From NCBI GenBank assembly GCA_046331095.1, contig JAXLRM010000005.1:248001-312000 (forward strand): a DNA stretch of 64,000 bases. Direction: 5' to 3'. The notes below the pieces were generated by a model that was not told the origin of the DNA, did no database searches, and saw only the letters and a program-made list of their open reading frames with translations. The DNA comes from JAIBAC01 sp046331095. Lineage in GTDB: Bacteria > Actinomycetota > Acidimicrobiia > UBA2766. The translations under genes and the position numbers were made by a program. Positions 1 through 11,576 of this stretch are shown here, piece after piece. Numbering within the stretch: position 1 is the stretch's first letter; every line of letters starts with the position of its first letter.

Positions 1-1938
<1,938 letters not shown>

Positions 1939-1942
<4 letters not shown>

Positions 1943-2712
1943 GCTGCCGGCACCCCCGCCGCCCACTTGACGAGGGACTCCACGAGCGGCCGCCCGTCGG
2001 CGGAGCCGACGAGCGCCTCGATGGCGCGCTCGGGGTGGGGCATCATGCCGCACACGTTGCCGGCCTCGTTGGTGACCCCCGCGATCGCGCGCAGCGACCC
2101 GTTCGGGTTGGAGGCCCCGTCGTCGGGATCGACAGCACCCGTCGGGTCGCAGTAGCGCAACAGGATCTGGTTGTTCGCCTCGAGGCGGTCGAGGGTGGCG
2201 GCGTCGGCGGTGAAGTTGCCCTCGCCGTGGTTGAGCGGGATGCGCAACACGTGGCCCGGGCGCAGCGTGTGTGTCACCGGCGTGGCTGCCGTCTCGACGC
2301 GCACGTGCGCGTCGCGGCACAGGAAGCGGGCGCCGACGTTGCGGGCCAGGGCTCCCGGCAGCAACCCCGCCTCGCACAGCATCTGGAACCCGTTGCAGAC
2401 CCCGAGGACGGCCATCCCGTCCGCGGCGGCACGGCCGATCGCTCCGAAGATCGGGGCGAAGCGTGCGATCGCGCCGGGGCGCAGGTAGTCGCCGTACGCG
2501 AAGCCGCCGGGCAACCACACCGCCGCCGTCCCCGCCGGCAGCACCGTCTCGCGGTGGTGCACGAACGCCGCCTCGCCGCCGCACGCCTCGACCGCGTAGA
2601 CGCTGTCGAGCTCGGTGTTCACGCCCGGGATCACCGGGATCGCGATCAGGGGGGTTCCGGGGGGGTGGCGAAACTGCGAGAGCGGACCCCCCGGGTGTTC
2701 GAGCCCGCTCAT
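1939..2712 (-). CDS. purQ: FGAM synthase glutaminase subunit PurQ
   Basis: Class I glutamine amidotransferase that supplies ammonia to PurL. The nucleophile is in GVCNGFQML, the His-Glu pair of the triad in MMPHPERA near the C-terminus, and the oxyanion region in PGGFAYGDYLR. I place the start at the ATG at 2712 (MSGLEHPGGPL), which overlaps the purS stop as ATGA; the longer frame upstream only adds residues that overlap purS. The 257-residue product is slightly longer than typical (about 225-235), because of a Pro/Gly-rich N-terminus before LIAIPVIPGVN. Third-last gene of the pur operon. Confidence 0.95.
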
Positions 2713-2951
2713 ACGCGGATCTCGTAGTCCTCGATCACCGGGTTGGCGAGGATGCGCTCGCACATCTCGGCCGCGGCGGCGCGGGCTGCGGCCGCGTCGG
2801 GTGCGTCGAGCTCGAACTCGATGATCTTGCCGACGTGGCAGCGCGTCACGCCGCCGTAGCCGAGCGCCGTGAGCGCCTCGCGGATCGTCGAGCCCTCGGG
2901 GTCGCGCAGACCCGCCTTGGGGCGCACCAGGACTGACACGGTGAACGCCAT
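2709..2951 (-). CDS. purS: FGAM synthase bridging subunit PurS
   Basis: Eighty-residue PurS, a small alpha/beta protein that dimerises and bridges PurL and PurQ in the three-subunit FGAM synthase. The sequence has the family pattern VLVRPKAGLRDPEG, ALTALGYGGV, GKIIEFEL and the C-terminal NPVIEDYEI. It sits 14 bases downstream of purC and overlaps purQ by four bases. The ATG at 2951 is the only start that gives the family length. Confidence 0.95.
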   Translation of the reverse strand: MAFTVSVLVRPKAGLRDPEGSTIREALTALGYGGVTRCHVGKIIEFELDAPDAAAARAAAAEMCERILANPVIEDYEIRV

Positions 2952-2965
2952 CGCCTCGGGGCCTC

Positions 2966-3862
2966 TCAGTAGGGGAACTGCGAACCGGTGAGCGCCTCGT
3001 AGACCTCGACGTAGCGGGCCCGCGTCGCCGCCACGACCTCGGCGGGCAGCGGCGGCGGCGGTGGGGTCTTGGCCCAGTCGGTGCCGTCGAGGTAGGTGCG
3101 CACGAACTGCTTGTCGAGTGCGGGCGGGTCCTCGCCCGGCGTCCACTCCTTCGCGTACCAAAAGCGCGACGAGTCCGGCGTGAGGACCTCGTCGCAGAGG
3201 GTAAGCGTGCCGTCCACGGTGCCGAACTCGAACTTGGTGTCGGCGATGATGACCCCGCGTTCGGCCGCGTACGCGGCGGCGCGGGCGTAGAGGTCGAGGC
3301 CGAGCGCGGCGACCTCGTCGGCCAGCGGCCCCGCGAGATCGCGGGCGCGGTCCATGTCGATGTTCTCGTCGTGGAGGCCGACCGCGGCCTTGGTGGAGGG
3401 CGTGAACGCGGGCCGTGGGAGCGCCTCGGCGAGCTTCATGCCCGCGGGCAGGTCGAGCCCGACGGCCTTGCCGGTGTCGCGGTACTCCCGCCACGCCGAT
3501 CCGTAGAGGTAGCCGCGCACGATCGCCTCGATCGGCAGCATCTCGGCGCGCCGGCAGATCATCGTGCGCCCGAAGAGGTACTCGGGATCGCCGTCGGCAT
3601 CGGCGCAGCCCTCGAGGATGTCGCGGGGCAGCGCCTTGACGTCGGCGTCGTCGACCGAGAGCAGATGGTGGGCGACGACGCCGTCGAAGCGGTCGAGCCA
3701 GAAGGCCGTCATCTGGGTCAGGACGCGACCGCGGTCCGGGATCGGGTCGTCGAGCACGACGTCGTAGGCGCTGAGGCGGTCGGTCGTGACGAGCACGAGC
3801 TTGTCGTCGTCGAGCGCGAAGATCTCGCGCACCTTGCCCGACGCGATGTGGGAGACGGTCAT
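2966..3862 (-). CDS. purC: SAICAR synthase PurC
   Basis: Phosphoribosylaminoimidazole-succinocarboxamide synthase, which joins CAIR and aspartate using ATP. The 298-residue protein begins with GKVREIF (nucleotide-binding strand), carries EAIVRGYLYGSAW, the substrate-binding stretch PAFTPSTKA, and ADTKFEFG with CDEVLTPDSSRFW near the C-terminus. Length and layout match the longer, roughly 290-300-residue PurC type. The ATG at 3862 overlaps the purB stop (ATGA). A proline run (TPPPPPLP) precedes the last helix. Confidence 0.95.
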   Translation of the reverse strand: MTVSHIASGKVREIFALDDDKLVLVTTDRLSAYDVVLDDPIPDRGRVLTQMTAFWLDRFDGVVAHHLLSVDDADVKALPRDILEGCADADGDPEYLFGRTMICRRAEMLPIEAIVRGYLYGSAWREYRDTGKAVGLDLPAGMKLAEALPRPAFTPSTKAAVGLHDENIDMDRARDLAGPLADEVAALGLDLYARAAAYAAERGVIIADTKFEFGTVDGTLTLCDEVLTPDSSRFWYAKEWTPGEDPPALDKQFVRTYLDGTDWAKTPPPPPLPAEVVAATRARYVEVYEALTGSQFPY

Positions 3863-5160
3863 CTCAGTTCCTCCAGGCGCTCGAAGATCGGATCCATGCG
3901 GGCGAGCATGCGCTCCAGCGAGAAGAGGTCGTCGATCTGCTCGGGTGTGAGGCGGTCGGTGACCTCGGGCGACTCCTTCAGGATCTCGCGCAGGGGCCGT
4001 CCCTCGGCGTAGGCGACCTTGGCCGCGGCTTGGACGGCACGGTAGGCGGGGTCGCGGTCGATGCCCGCCTCGACGAGTCCGAGGAGCGCGTTCTGGCTGA
4101 ACAACGCGCCGTGGGTTCGCTCCATGTTCTCGGCCATGGCCTCGGGGCGCACCTCGAGGCCGGACACGATCCGCACGGTGCGGTCGGCCATGTAGTCGAG
4201 GCAGGTGGCGGCGTCGCCGAGGGCGATGCGCTCGACCGAGGAGTGGCTGATGTCGCGCTGGTGCCACAGCGCGACGTCCTCGAGGCCGGCGAGCGCGTAG
4301 CCGCGCATCAGGCGGGCGAGACCGCAGACGCGCTCGGCCGTGATCGGGTTGCGCTTGTGCGGCATCGCGGACGAGCCCTTCTGCTTGGCGCCGAAGGGCT
4401 CGGCCGCCTCGCCGACCTCGGAGCGCTGCAGGTGGCGGATCTCGAGGGCGATCTGCTCGCACGCCGTCGCGGCGAGGGCGAGGGACGTGAGCCACTCGGC
4501 GTGGCGGTCACGCCCGACCACCTGGGTGGAGGCGGGCTCGACACCGAGGCCGAGGGCGGTGCAGACAGCCGCCTCCACCGCGGGCGGCACCTGGCTGTAG
4601 GTCCCGACGGCGCCCGAGAGCTTGCCCACCGCCACCGCCTCGCGGGCGCGGCGCAGGCGCGTGCGCGCCCTCGCGGCCGCCTGGGCCCAGACCGCGCAGG
4701 TGTGGCCGAACGTCGTCGGCTCGGCGTGCATGCCGTGGGTGCGGCCCGCCATCGGCGTGTGCCGGTACCGATCGGCCGCGTCCACGCAGGCGGCGACGAG
4801 GCGGTCGAAGCCGTCGACGAGGATGTCGGTGGCCTTCACGAGGCGGGTGCCGAGGCCGGTGTCGACGACGTCGGAGGACGTGAGCCCGTAGTGGATCCAG
4901 CGGCCTTCGGGCATCCCGACGTTCTCGGCGACACAGGTCACGAACGCGATCACGTCGTGGTCGACCTCTGCCTCGATCTCCTCGATGCGCGCGACGCTGA
5001 ACGTCGCACGGGCGCGCACGGCGTCGGCGGTGCCGGCGGGCACGGTGCCCTCGGCCTCCCACGCGTCGAGTGCCGCGATCTCCACCGCGAGCCAGGACGC
5101 GAACTTCGCCTCCTCACCCCAGAGGGCGCCCATCTCGGGGCGGGTGTAGCGCCCGATCAT
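3859..5160 (-). CDS. purB: Adenylosuccinate lyase PurB
   Basis: Fumarase/aspartase-superfamily lyase that cleaves SAICAR to AICAR and adenylosuccinate to AMP. The 433-residue product begins MIGRYTRPEMGALW and carries the superfamily signature GSSAMPHKRNP, the catalytic-region stretch AGRTHGMHAEPTTFG, and TSSDVVDTG. The ATG at 5160 overlaps the purE stop by one base (TGATG). Overlaps on both sides make a single transcript near certain. Confidence 0.96.
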   Translation of the reverse strand: MIGRYTRPEMGALWGEEAKFASWLAVEIAALDAWEAEGTVPAGTADAVRARATFSVARIEEIEAEVDHDVIAFVTCVAENVGMPEGRWIHYGLTSSDVVDTGLGTRLVKATDILVDGFDRLVAACVDAADRYRHTPMAGRTHGMHAEPTTFGHTCAVWAQAAARARTRLRRAREAVAVGKLSGAVGTYSQVPPAVEAAVCTALGLGVEPASTQVVGRDRHAEWLTSLALAATACEQIALEIRHLQRSEVGEAAEPFGAKQKGSSAMPHKRNPITAERVCGLARLMRGYALAGLEDVALWHQRDISHSSVERIALGDAATCLDYMADRTVRIVSGLEVRPEAMAENMERTHGALFSQNALLGLVEAGIDRDPAYRAVQAAAKVAYAEGRPLREILKESPEVTDRLTPEQIDDLFSLERMLARMDPIFERLEELR

Positions 5161-5618
5161 CAGCGCCTCGCCGCCCTGCGGGCGCGCTCTTCGTCGATCG
5201 CCTCGGTGATCGTGGCGTCCTCGACGGCGAGGATCGACGCGGCCAGCAGCGCGGCGTTGGCGGCGCCGTCGACCGCGACGGTCGCGACCGGCATGCCCGG
5301 GGGCATCTGCACGGTGGCGAGGAGCGCGTCGAGGCCGTCGCCGAGGCCGCCGGTGAGCGGCACGCCGATGACAGGCAGGGTCGTGCGCGCCGCGACGGCG
5401 CCGGCGAGGTGGGCGGCCATGCCGGCCCCGCATACGAACACCGCGATGCCCTCGCCGGGTGCTGCCGCGACGAACGACGCGACCTCGTCGGGGTGGCGGT
5501 GCGCGGACATCACGTGGACCTCGTGGCCGATGCCGAGCCGCTCGAGCATGTCGGCGGCCGGCTGCATCTTGTCCCGGTCCGAGGGCGATCCCATCAGGAT
5601 CGCGACGCGCTTTGCCAT
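5160..5618 (-). CDS. purE: N5-carboxyaminoimidazole ribonucleotide mutase PurE
   Basis: Class I PurE, which rearranges N5-CAIR to CAIR. The 152-residue protein has the signature MGSPSD near the N-terminus, MSAHRHPDEV with the catalytic His, and the glycine loop VPLTGGLGDGLDALL. I use the ATG at 5618; a TTG three codons upstream is possible. No purK is present in the window, so the partner N5-CAIR synthetase must be elsewhere. First gene of the purE-B-C-S-Q-L operon. Confidence 0.93.
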   Translation of the reverse strand: MAKRVAILMGSPSDRDKMQPAADMLERLGIGHEVHVMSAHRHPDEVASFVAAAPGEGIAVFVCGAGMAAHLAGAVAARTTLPVIGVPLTGGLGDGLDALLATVQMPPGMPVATVAVDGAANAALLAASILAVEDATITEAIDEERARRAARR

Positions 5619-5625
5619 GCGGCGC

Positions 5626-5631
5626 AATGTA
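5626..5631 (-). promoter_or_regulatory. Possible -10 element of a leaderless pur operon promoter
   Basis: Reading the minus strand, TACATT (a TAnnnT match) ends seven bases before the A of the purE ATG, and no Shine-Dalgarno sequence lies between. That spacing is typical of leaderless transcripts in actinobacteria. No convincing -35 was seen. Tentative. Confidence 0.3.
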
Positions 5632-5677
5632 CCGGAGCACCCTCGCCGATCGAAGCCGCCCCGGCCCCGGCGTCGCC

Positions 5678-5790
5678 ACCCGACCTGGGCGCGCTCACCG
5701 GGGCAAATCCCGACTTGGGCGCGCCCACCCCATCGGAGTGGGGTGGGCGCGCCCAGAACGGGATTTTGTCGGGTGGACGCGCCCAGAACG
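5678..5790. repeat. Long palindromic intergenic repeat, copy 1
   Basis: This gap between the 5796-6605 gene and purE is one large imperfect inverted repeat with arms of about 55 bases. Its core is perfect: 17-base arms at 5716-5732 and 5739-5755 (TGGGCGCGCCCACCCCA and complement) around a six-base loop. The motif TGGGCGCG(T/C)CCACC recurs about four times in alternating orientation. A homologous element in the opposite orientation lies at 31409-31507. It lies at the 3' end of the upstream minus-strand gene, so it could form a transcription-terminating hairpin, though there is no T-run after the core. Confidence 0.8.
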
Positions 5791-5795
5791 AGGCG

Positions 5796-6605
5796 TCAGA
5801 TCATGAAGCCGATGTTCTCGAGCACCGCGGTGCCGAGGGCTGTGTCGCCGGCTATGTCCACACGACCCTCGGCGAGGACCTCGTCCAGAGGCCGACGCCC
5901 CCCACAGAGCACGCAGTAGGTGCCGACGTCGGTCGTGATCGTGGCAGTCGGGGCATCCGGGATCGTGTCGAGCAGTGCCGCCCGTCCGTCGACGCCGACG
6001 GCGAAGGTCCGCGCCTCGGGTCCGCTCAGCTCGAAGACCACCGTCGACCCCTGCGGCGCGCTGGCCTTCTTGCCGACCACGAAGCCCATCGGCCGCACGC
6101 ACTCGCCCAGCGAATGGGCCACGACCGGGCCTTCGAGCGACTCGTCCAGACCGAGCGCACGGCGGACGTCGTTCTCGTGGAACCAGCAGTCGAAGACGCG
6201 CACGTCCATGAAGTCGCGGTAGGTGCCCGGCCCGCGGGGGGTCATCGACGCCGCGTCGAAATCGGCGGTGCTCATCGCTCGCAGGGACTCCAGGCGTCTC
6301 GCCGTGACCTCGCGGAAGCGTGCGAGCAGCTCGGCGGGCGGCGTCGACCGCATCGACTCGACCCAGGTCTCGTTGAGGCGTCCGATGTCGTTGCGGACGT
6401 GGGCCACCTCGGACGGCTCCACCGCCGGCGGCTGCTCACCGGCTAGGAGCAGTTCGGTGCCGATCACGTGGGCGAGCACGTCGGCGACGTCCCATCCGGG
6501 CAGCTCCGTGGGCGCCTTCCACTGATCGGGGGACAGACCCGCGTAGAGGTCGTCGAGGCGCGTCCACTCGTCCGCGAGCAGATCGACCACGGCTTCGTCG
6601 TTCAC
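5796..6605 (-). CDS. Maleylpyruvate isomerase / DinB-fold family protein
   Basis: The 269-residue protein looks like the actinobacterial mycothiol-dependent maleylpyruvate isomerase (MDMPI) family: an N-terminal DinB-like helical bundle (WTRLDDLYAGL, LPGWDVADVLAHVIG with the family's conserved His) and a C-terminal SCP2-like beta domain (roughly 175-265). A second metal-ligand-like His is in VFDCWFHENDVRRAL. Members use a metal site and often mycothiol, but most are uncharacterised, so the substrate is unknown. GTG start at 6605, 18 bases after the upstream ferritin-like gene, so probably cotranscribed with it. Confidence 0.75.
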   Translation of the reverse strand: MNDEAVVDLLADEWTRLDDLYAGLSPDQWKAPTELPGWDVADVLAHVIGTELLLAGEQPPAVEPSEVAHVRNDIGRLNETWVESMRSTPPAELLARFREVTARRLESLRAMSTADFDAASMTPRGPGTYRDFMDVRVFDCWFHENDVRRALGLDESLEGPVVAHSLGECVRPMGFVVGKKASAPQGSTVVFELSGPEARTFAVGVDGRAALLDTIPDAPTATITTDVGTYCVLCGGRRPLDEVLAEGRVDIAGDTALGTAVLENIGFMI

Positions 6606-6623
6606 TTGGCCCCCCCGGGAAGG

Positions 6624-7709
6624 TCAGTACTCGGTTCTGGCGACCGCCTCGGCGAAGGTACCGCCGGGACCGGGCCGCACGCTGCCGAGGTCGTGGAAGC
6701 GCGCCATGACGTCTGACGCGTCCCGTCGGGGCGCGACCGCGCGCTCGATCTCGCCCAACATCAGGCGGTAGCCGTCGTCGCGGCGTGCGTGCAGGTTCGC
6801 CTTGTTGTGCTCGTATAGGCGGCCCACGACCTCGGCACCGGCGATGGTGCTGCTGCCGTCGGCGGTGCGGAAGTCGCGGTCGCGCATCTCGCTGAGCACC
6901 ACGCGCAGGTAGCCGACATGGGGGGCCTCGTCCTGGCGGATGTAGGACACGATCGTCGCGGCAAGGCCGTCCCCGGCGACGAGGTCGCGGTCGCTCAGGA
7001 CCGCCTCCGCCCACGCGAACGTGTGGAAGGCCTGCACCTCGATGAAGAGCAGCGAGATCATGCGAGCGAGCAGGAACTCGACGTTCTCGTCGACCTCGGG
7101 CACGAGCCGCGCCGTGGTCAGGAACCCGCCGCCCGAACCGGACCCGATCCCGAGGCGTGCGAGCATCAGCTCGGTCTCGTCCTCTGCGGGAGGCGACTCG
7201 AACGCCGTGTCACGCAGCGCGAACCACATGTCCCGGTGCCCTGCGACCGAACCGTCACCGGCCTCGTCACGGGCATGAGCGTCGATCAGACCACGCTCGA
7301 GGTGGTCGATCGCGGTGGCCTCGACGTCGCCGGCGAAATGCTCGCCGAGGCCGGGGACGATCACGTAGGGCAGGAAGGCGCCGAAGCCCTCGACGGTGCC
7401 GATCCGGGTCAGCGCCGCGATCGTGGGCTCGCGCACCCCCACCGAGAGCAGGTACTTGGTCTGCGCGACGTTGGGGTACGCCTCGGGCCACTCGTCGATC
7501 GGTGCGGGGAGGATCTCGGTGCCGAAGGTCGCCTCGTGGTGGCGGCGCCAGGCTTCGATCGCGCCGGACCGCTGCGCCGTGCGCGGCGACACGTACGTCC
7601 CGTCGGCGAGGAACCCGCCGTGGCAGCGGACCCCCCTGACGACGAGCGGCTCGGCGATGTCGTGATCGCTGAGCAGTTCCTCGCGGGAGTAGACGAGCTG
7701 GTCGGTCAT
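6624..7709 (-). CDS. Ferritin-like (possible di-iron) protein of unknown function
   Basis: I do not recognise a named family. The 361-residue protein has a helical C-terminal half with features of a ferritin-like fold: Glu and His in LLFIEVQAFHTFAWAE (about 220-235), and an ExxH motif in YIRQDEAPHVGYLR (about 255-268), with further Asp/Glu helices. The N-terminal third (HGGFLADGTYVSPRTAQRSG) is not recognised. The ATG at 7709 is chosen because the longer upstream frame runs into the divergent gene's promoter. Shares an intergenic region with the DsbA-like gene at 7838 and is followed closely by an MDMPI-family gene, suggesting a small redox or detoxification locus (inference). Confidence 0.55.
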   Translation of the reverse strand: MTDQLVYSREELLSDHDIAEPLVVRGVRCHGGFLADGTYVSPRTAQRSGAIEAWRRHHEATFGTEILPAPIDEWPEAYPNVAQTKYLLSVGVREPTIAALTRIGTVEGFGAFLPYVIVPGLGEHFAGDVEATAIDHLERGLIDAHARDEAGDGSVAGHRDMWFALRDTAFESPPAEDETELMLARLGIGSGSGGGFLTTARLVPEVDENVEFLLARMISLLFIEVQAFHTFAWAEAVLSDRDLVAGDGLAATIVSYIRQDEAPHVGYLRVVLSEMRDRDFRTADGSSTIAGAEVVGRLYEHNKANLHARRDDGYRLMLGEIERAVAPRRDASDVMARFHDLGSVRPGPGGTFAEAVARTEY

Positions 7710-7724
7710 CGGCGGCACCCCCTC

Positions 7725-7746
7725 TTGTATACCGGTCAGCGTACAA
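7725..7746. promoter_or_regulatory. Inverted repeat in a divergent promoter region
   Basis: TTGTA-N12-TACAA lies between the divergent genes starting at 7709 and 7838. Such spacing fits an operator for a dimeric repressor, but no regulator gene is adjacent and the arms are short. Tentative. Confidence 0.3.
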
Positions 7747-7837
7747 TCCGCGATTGGGCATCCGCCCGCCGCATCGCCTGCCGCCGCGATCTCGAAGGGC
7801 TCGCGCCCGCGTGGATCGGACCTGACGAGGAGGCAGT

Positions 7838-8482
7838 ATGGGCGAACGGGTGCAGTTCTTCCTCGACGTGATGTGCCCCTTCGCGTACGAGGCGTCACGG
7901 TGGATCCGCTCGGTCCGCGACCAGGGTCATTGCGAGGTCGATTGGCGCTTCTTCAGCATCGAGGAGGTCGACTGCCCCGAGGGCGAGCGGCACCCGTGGG
8001 AACGGGACCGGGCCCCCGGGTGGTCGCTGCTCCGCGTCGCCGCGTGGCTGCGCCGCCGCGACCCGGCGCTCGTGGACGCCTGGTACGCGGCTGCGGGGCG
8101 CGCCATCCACGAGGACGGCCGCAAGGTGTACCTGCCCGACGAGGCTGCCGCCGTCGCAGCCGGGATCGGTCTGCCCGAGGATGCGGTCACGGCTGCCCTC
8201 GGGGACCCGAGCACCCACGACGACGTCCGTTCCGACCACGACTGGCTCGTCGCCGAGAAGGCGGGCTTCGGTGTCCCCACGCTCGTCTTCGAGGACGGCG
8301 CCGCGCTCTTCGGTCCCGTGGTGGTTCCCGCTCCCGAGGGCGCCGAGGCGCTGCGGCTCTGGGAGCTCGTCTGCATGTGGCGCGAGTTCCCCCACCTCTA
8401 CGAGCTCAACCGCCCCAAGACCGCCACCGACCACGCCCACATCGCCGCTCTCTTCGCCCCGACCCGGGCCGCCTACCCGTAA
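7838..8482 (+). CDS. DsbA-family thioredoxin-fold protein, mycothiol nitroreductase-like
   Basis: The 214-residue cytoplasmic protein has the DsbA/FrnE layout: an N-terminal redox strand VQFFLDVMCPFAYEASRWI, a helical insertion, then the cis-Pro loop GFGVPTLVFEDG (about 145-157). It resembles the mycothiol-dependent nitroreductase family of actinobacteria (Rv2466c type), whose active site is CPWC. Here the motif is CPFA, so the resolving cysteine is lost and a monothiol or mycothiol-conjugating mechanism is more likely (inference). GAGGAGG at 7827-7833 is a strong ribosome binding site. The TAA stop at 8480 lies at the very start of the tandem repeat. Confidence 0.7.
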   Translation: MGERVQFFLDVMCPFAYEASRWIRSVRDQGHCEVDWRFFSIEEVDCPEGERHPWERDRAPGWSLLRVAAWLRRRDPALVDAWYAAAGRAIHEDGRKVYLPDEAAAVAAGIGLPEDAVTAALGDPSTHDDVRSDHDWLVAEKAGFGVPTLVFEDGAALFGPVVVPAPEGAEALRLWELVCMWREFPHLYELNRPKTATDHAHIAALFAPTRAAYP

Positions 8483-8620
8483 ACGCGGGCAACCCGTACC
8501 ACCAGCGGTCCACCCCACCCGCGAATGGAGACGACCCCCTCCCAAACGCGGGCAACCCGTACCGCCAGCGGTCCACCCCACCCGCGAATGGAGACGACCC
8601 CCTCCCGAACGCGGGCAACG
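8481..8620 (+). repeat. 63-base tandem repeat, locus 1 (about 2.2 units)
   Basis: Units start at 8481, 8544 and 8607 (last one truncated after 14 bases). Each unit begins AAACGCGGGCAACCCGTACC, continues with CCAGCGGTCCACCCCACCCG and ends with CGAATGGAGACGACCCCCTC. The inner CGCGGG and CCCGCG can pair into a hairpin. The first unit supplies the TAA stop region of the preceding gene. Related units occur at 16450-16577. Too few and too GC-structured to be CRISPR. Confidence 0.85.
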
Positions 8621-8661
8621 CTTCGGGAGCTCATCCGTTGTAGTGGACGGAGGTCTCCGAC

Positions 8662-8757
8662 ATGTCGAGCCGGTTCGGAATGACCCAGAGCCAGTTCGAC
8701 GCGCTGACCCCGCACGAGTTCATCTGCGAGGGCAATGCGGAGCTCTGCGGGGAGTAG
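8662..8757 (+). CDS. Possible 31-residue small protein
   Basis: An ATG at 8662 preceded by GGAGG about seven bases upstream opens a 31-codon frame (MSSRFGMTQSQFDALTPHEF, then ICEGNAELCGE) ending in TAG. It has two cysteines and no hydrophobic segment. It fills the gap between the tandem repeat and the purD 3' end on the opposite strand. I recognise no family; it could be a fragment of a decayed gene or chance. Confidence 0.3.
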   Translation: MSSRFGMTQSQFDALTPHEFICEGNAELCGE

Positions 8758-8780
8758 CCGTGGCCGCAAGGACGCACACG

Positions 8781-10040
<1,260 letters not shown>

Positions 10041-10064
10041 CTCGGTCGCCTCCTCATGCTCGGA

Positions 10065-11336
10065 TCAGCGGACAAGCGTCTGGGAACGGTCCGGTCCCAC
10101 CGAGATGACGTCGACGGCGACGCCGGTCTGCTCCTCGACGAACTCGACGTAGCTGCGCGCCTCGGCCGGGAGGTCCGCGAACGTGCGGGCGTCGCTGATG
10201 TCACACTCCCAGCCGGGGAGCTCCTCGTAGACCGGCGTCACGTGGTGGAACTCGGTCTGGCTGAAGGGCACCTCGGTCAGTGTGGCACCGTTGAGGTGGT
10301 ATCCGACACACACCTTCACGGCCGGGAACGCGCCGAGCACGTCGAGCTTGGTGAGCGCGATCGACGTGAGCGAGTTGACCCGAGCCGCGTACCGCAGGAG
10401 GACCGCGTCGAACCAGCCGCAGCGGCGCTTGCGCCCGGTCACCGTGCCGAACTCCACACCCACCCGCCCGAGCGTCTCGCCGTCGTCGTCGTGCAGCTCG
10501 GTCGGGAACGGGCCAGCCCCGACCCGGGTGGTGTAGGCCTTGGTGATCCCGATGATCCGCTCGAGTGCACGTGGCCCGATCCCGGCGCCGGTGCACATCC
10601 CCGACGCGACGGGGTTCGACGACGTCACGTAGGGATAGGTGCCGTGGTCGAGGTCCAAGAAGGTGCCCTGGGCGCCTTCGAGGAGGACGTCCTTGCCCTC
10701 GCGCAACGCCTCGCCGACGACGAGGGAGGTGTCGGCCACGAGCGGTTCGAGGCGTTCGGCGTAACCGAGGTACTCCTCGACGACCTCGTCGGGCTCGACA
10801 CCGAGGCGGCTGTACACCTTGGCGAGGAGCTGGTTCTTGTCCCAGAGTGCGATCTCGACCTTCTGGGCGAGGATCTTGGGGTCGAAGAGGTCCTGCACCC
10901 TGATCCCGGTGCGGCTCACCTTGTCCGCGTAGCACGGCCCGATGCCCTTCTTGGTGGTGCCGAGCTGGTTGCGCCCGAGGAAGCGCTCGGTGACCTTGTC
11001 GATCTCGAGGTGGTAGGGCATCACGAGGTGCGCGTTGCCCGAGACGCGCAGCCGCGAGGTGTCGACACCGCGGGACTCGAGGCCGTCGAGCTCCTCGAGC
11101 AGGACCCGCGGGTTGACCACCACGCCGTTGCCGATCACCGGGAGCGCGTCGGGGTAGAGGATGCCGGAGGGGACGAGGCGGAGCTTGTAGGTCTCGCCGC
11201 CCACGACGAGCGTGTGGCCGGCGTTGTCGCCACCGGTGCAGCGCACGACGACGTCCATCTCCTCGCAGAGGAGATCTGTCACCTTGCCCTTGCCCTCGTC
11301 ACCCCACTGGGTCCCGATGAGCGCCACTCCTGGCAC
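10065..11336 (-). CDS. purA: Adenylosuccinate synthetase PurA
   Basis: GTP-dependent ligase forming adenylosuccinate from IMP and aspartate, the first step towards AMP; PurB completes it. The 423-residue protein has the P-loop-like signature TQWGDEGKGK at the N-terminus, GNAGHT-like GGDNAGHTLVVGG, the IMP-binding GTTKKGIGPCYADK, and the late GRKRRCGWFD and LTKLDVLG (GTP-binding). The GTG start gives MPGVALIGTQWGDEG. Lies 33 bases downstream of the dodecin gene. Confidence 0.96.
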   Translation of the reverse strand: MPGVALIGTQWGDEGKGKVTDLLCEEMDVVVRCTGGDNAGHTLVVGGETYKLRLVPSGILYPDALPVIGNGVVVNPRVLLEELDGLESRGVDTSRLRVSGNAHLVMPYHLEIDKVTERFLGRNQLGTTKKGIGPCYADKVSRTGIRVQDLFDPKILAQKVEIALWDKNQLLAKVYSRLGVEPDEVVEEYLGYAERLEPLVADTSLVVGEALREGKDVLLEGAQGTFLDLDHGTYPYVTSSNPVASGMCTGAGIGPRALERIIGITKAYTTRVGAGPFPTELHDDDGETLGRVGVEFGTVTGRKRRCGWFDAVLLRYAARVNSLTSIALTKLDVLGAFPAVKVCVGYHLNGATLTEVPFSQTEFHHVTPVYEELPGWECDISDARTFADLPAEARSYVEFVEEQTGVAVDVISVGPDRSQTLVR

Positions 11337-11369
11337 GCGTCACTCCCGTCTCGCGACGACGAGGTCGTC

Positions 11370-11576
11370 TCAGGACCTCTCGAGGCGGAAGTGGATCCGC
11401 ACGTGCGTCTGGTACTCGCTGATGCCCGCCTCGCCGACCTTGGCTGTCTGTTCGAGGACGTCGAGGGTCTCGATGCCGCGGATCGTCTTGGAGGCCTCCG
11501 CCAGCGCCTGGCGCGCGGCGTCCTCCCAGGACGTGTCGGACGTGCCGACCAGGTCGATCGTCTTAATCACTCCCAC
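11370..11576 (-). CDS. Dodecin family flavin-binding protein
   Basis: Sixty-eight residues matching dodecins, which assemble as hollow dodecamers that store or buffer flavins (and in some actinobacteria CoA). Family features visible: IDLVGTSDTSWEDAARQAL, ASKTIRGIETLDV, and the C-terminal strand YQTHVRIHFRLE. The GTG start at 11576 has a GGAGG six bases upstream. It is the first gene ahead of purA-purD. Confidence 0.88.
   Translation of the reverse strand: MGVIKTIDLVGTSDTSWEDAARQALAEASKTIRGIETLDVLEQTAKVGEAGISEYQTHVRIHFRLERS

Noticed and set aside
8481..8620. CRISPR array
   Set aside because: Units are directly adjacent with no unique spacers, only about two copies, and no cas genes occur.
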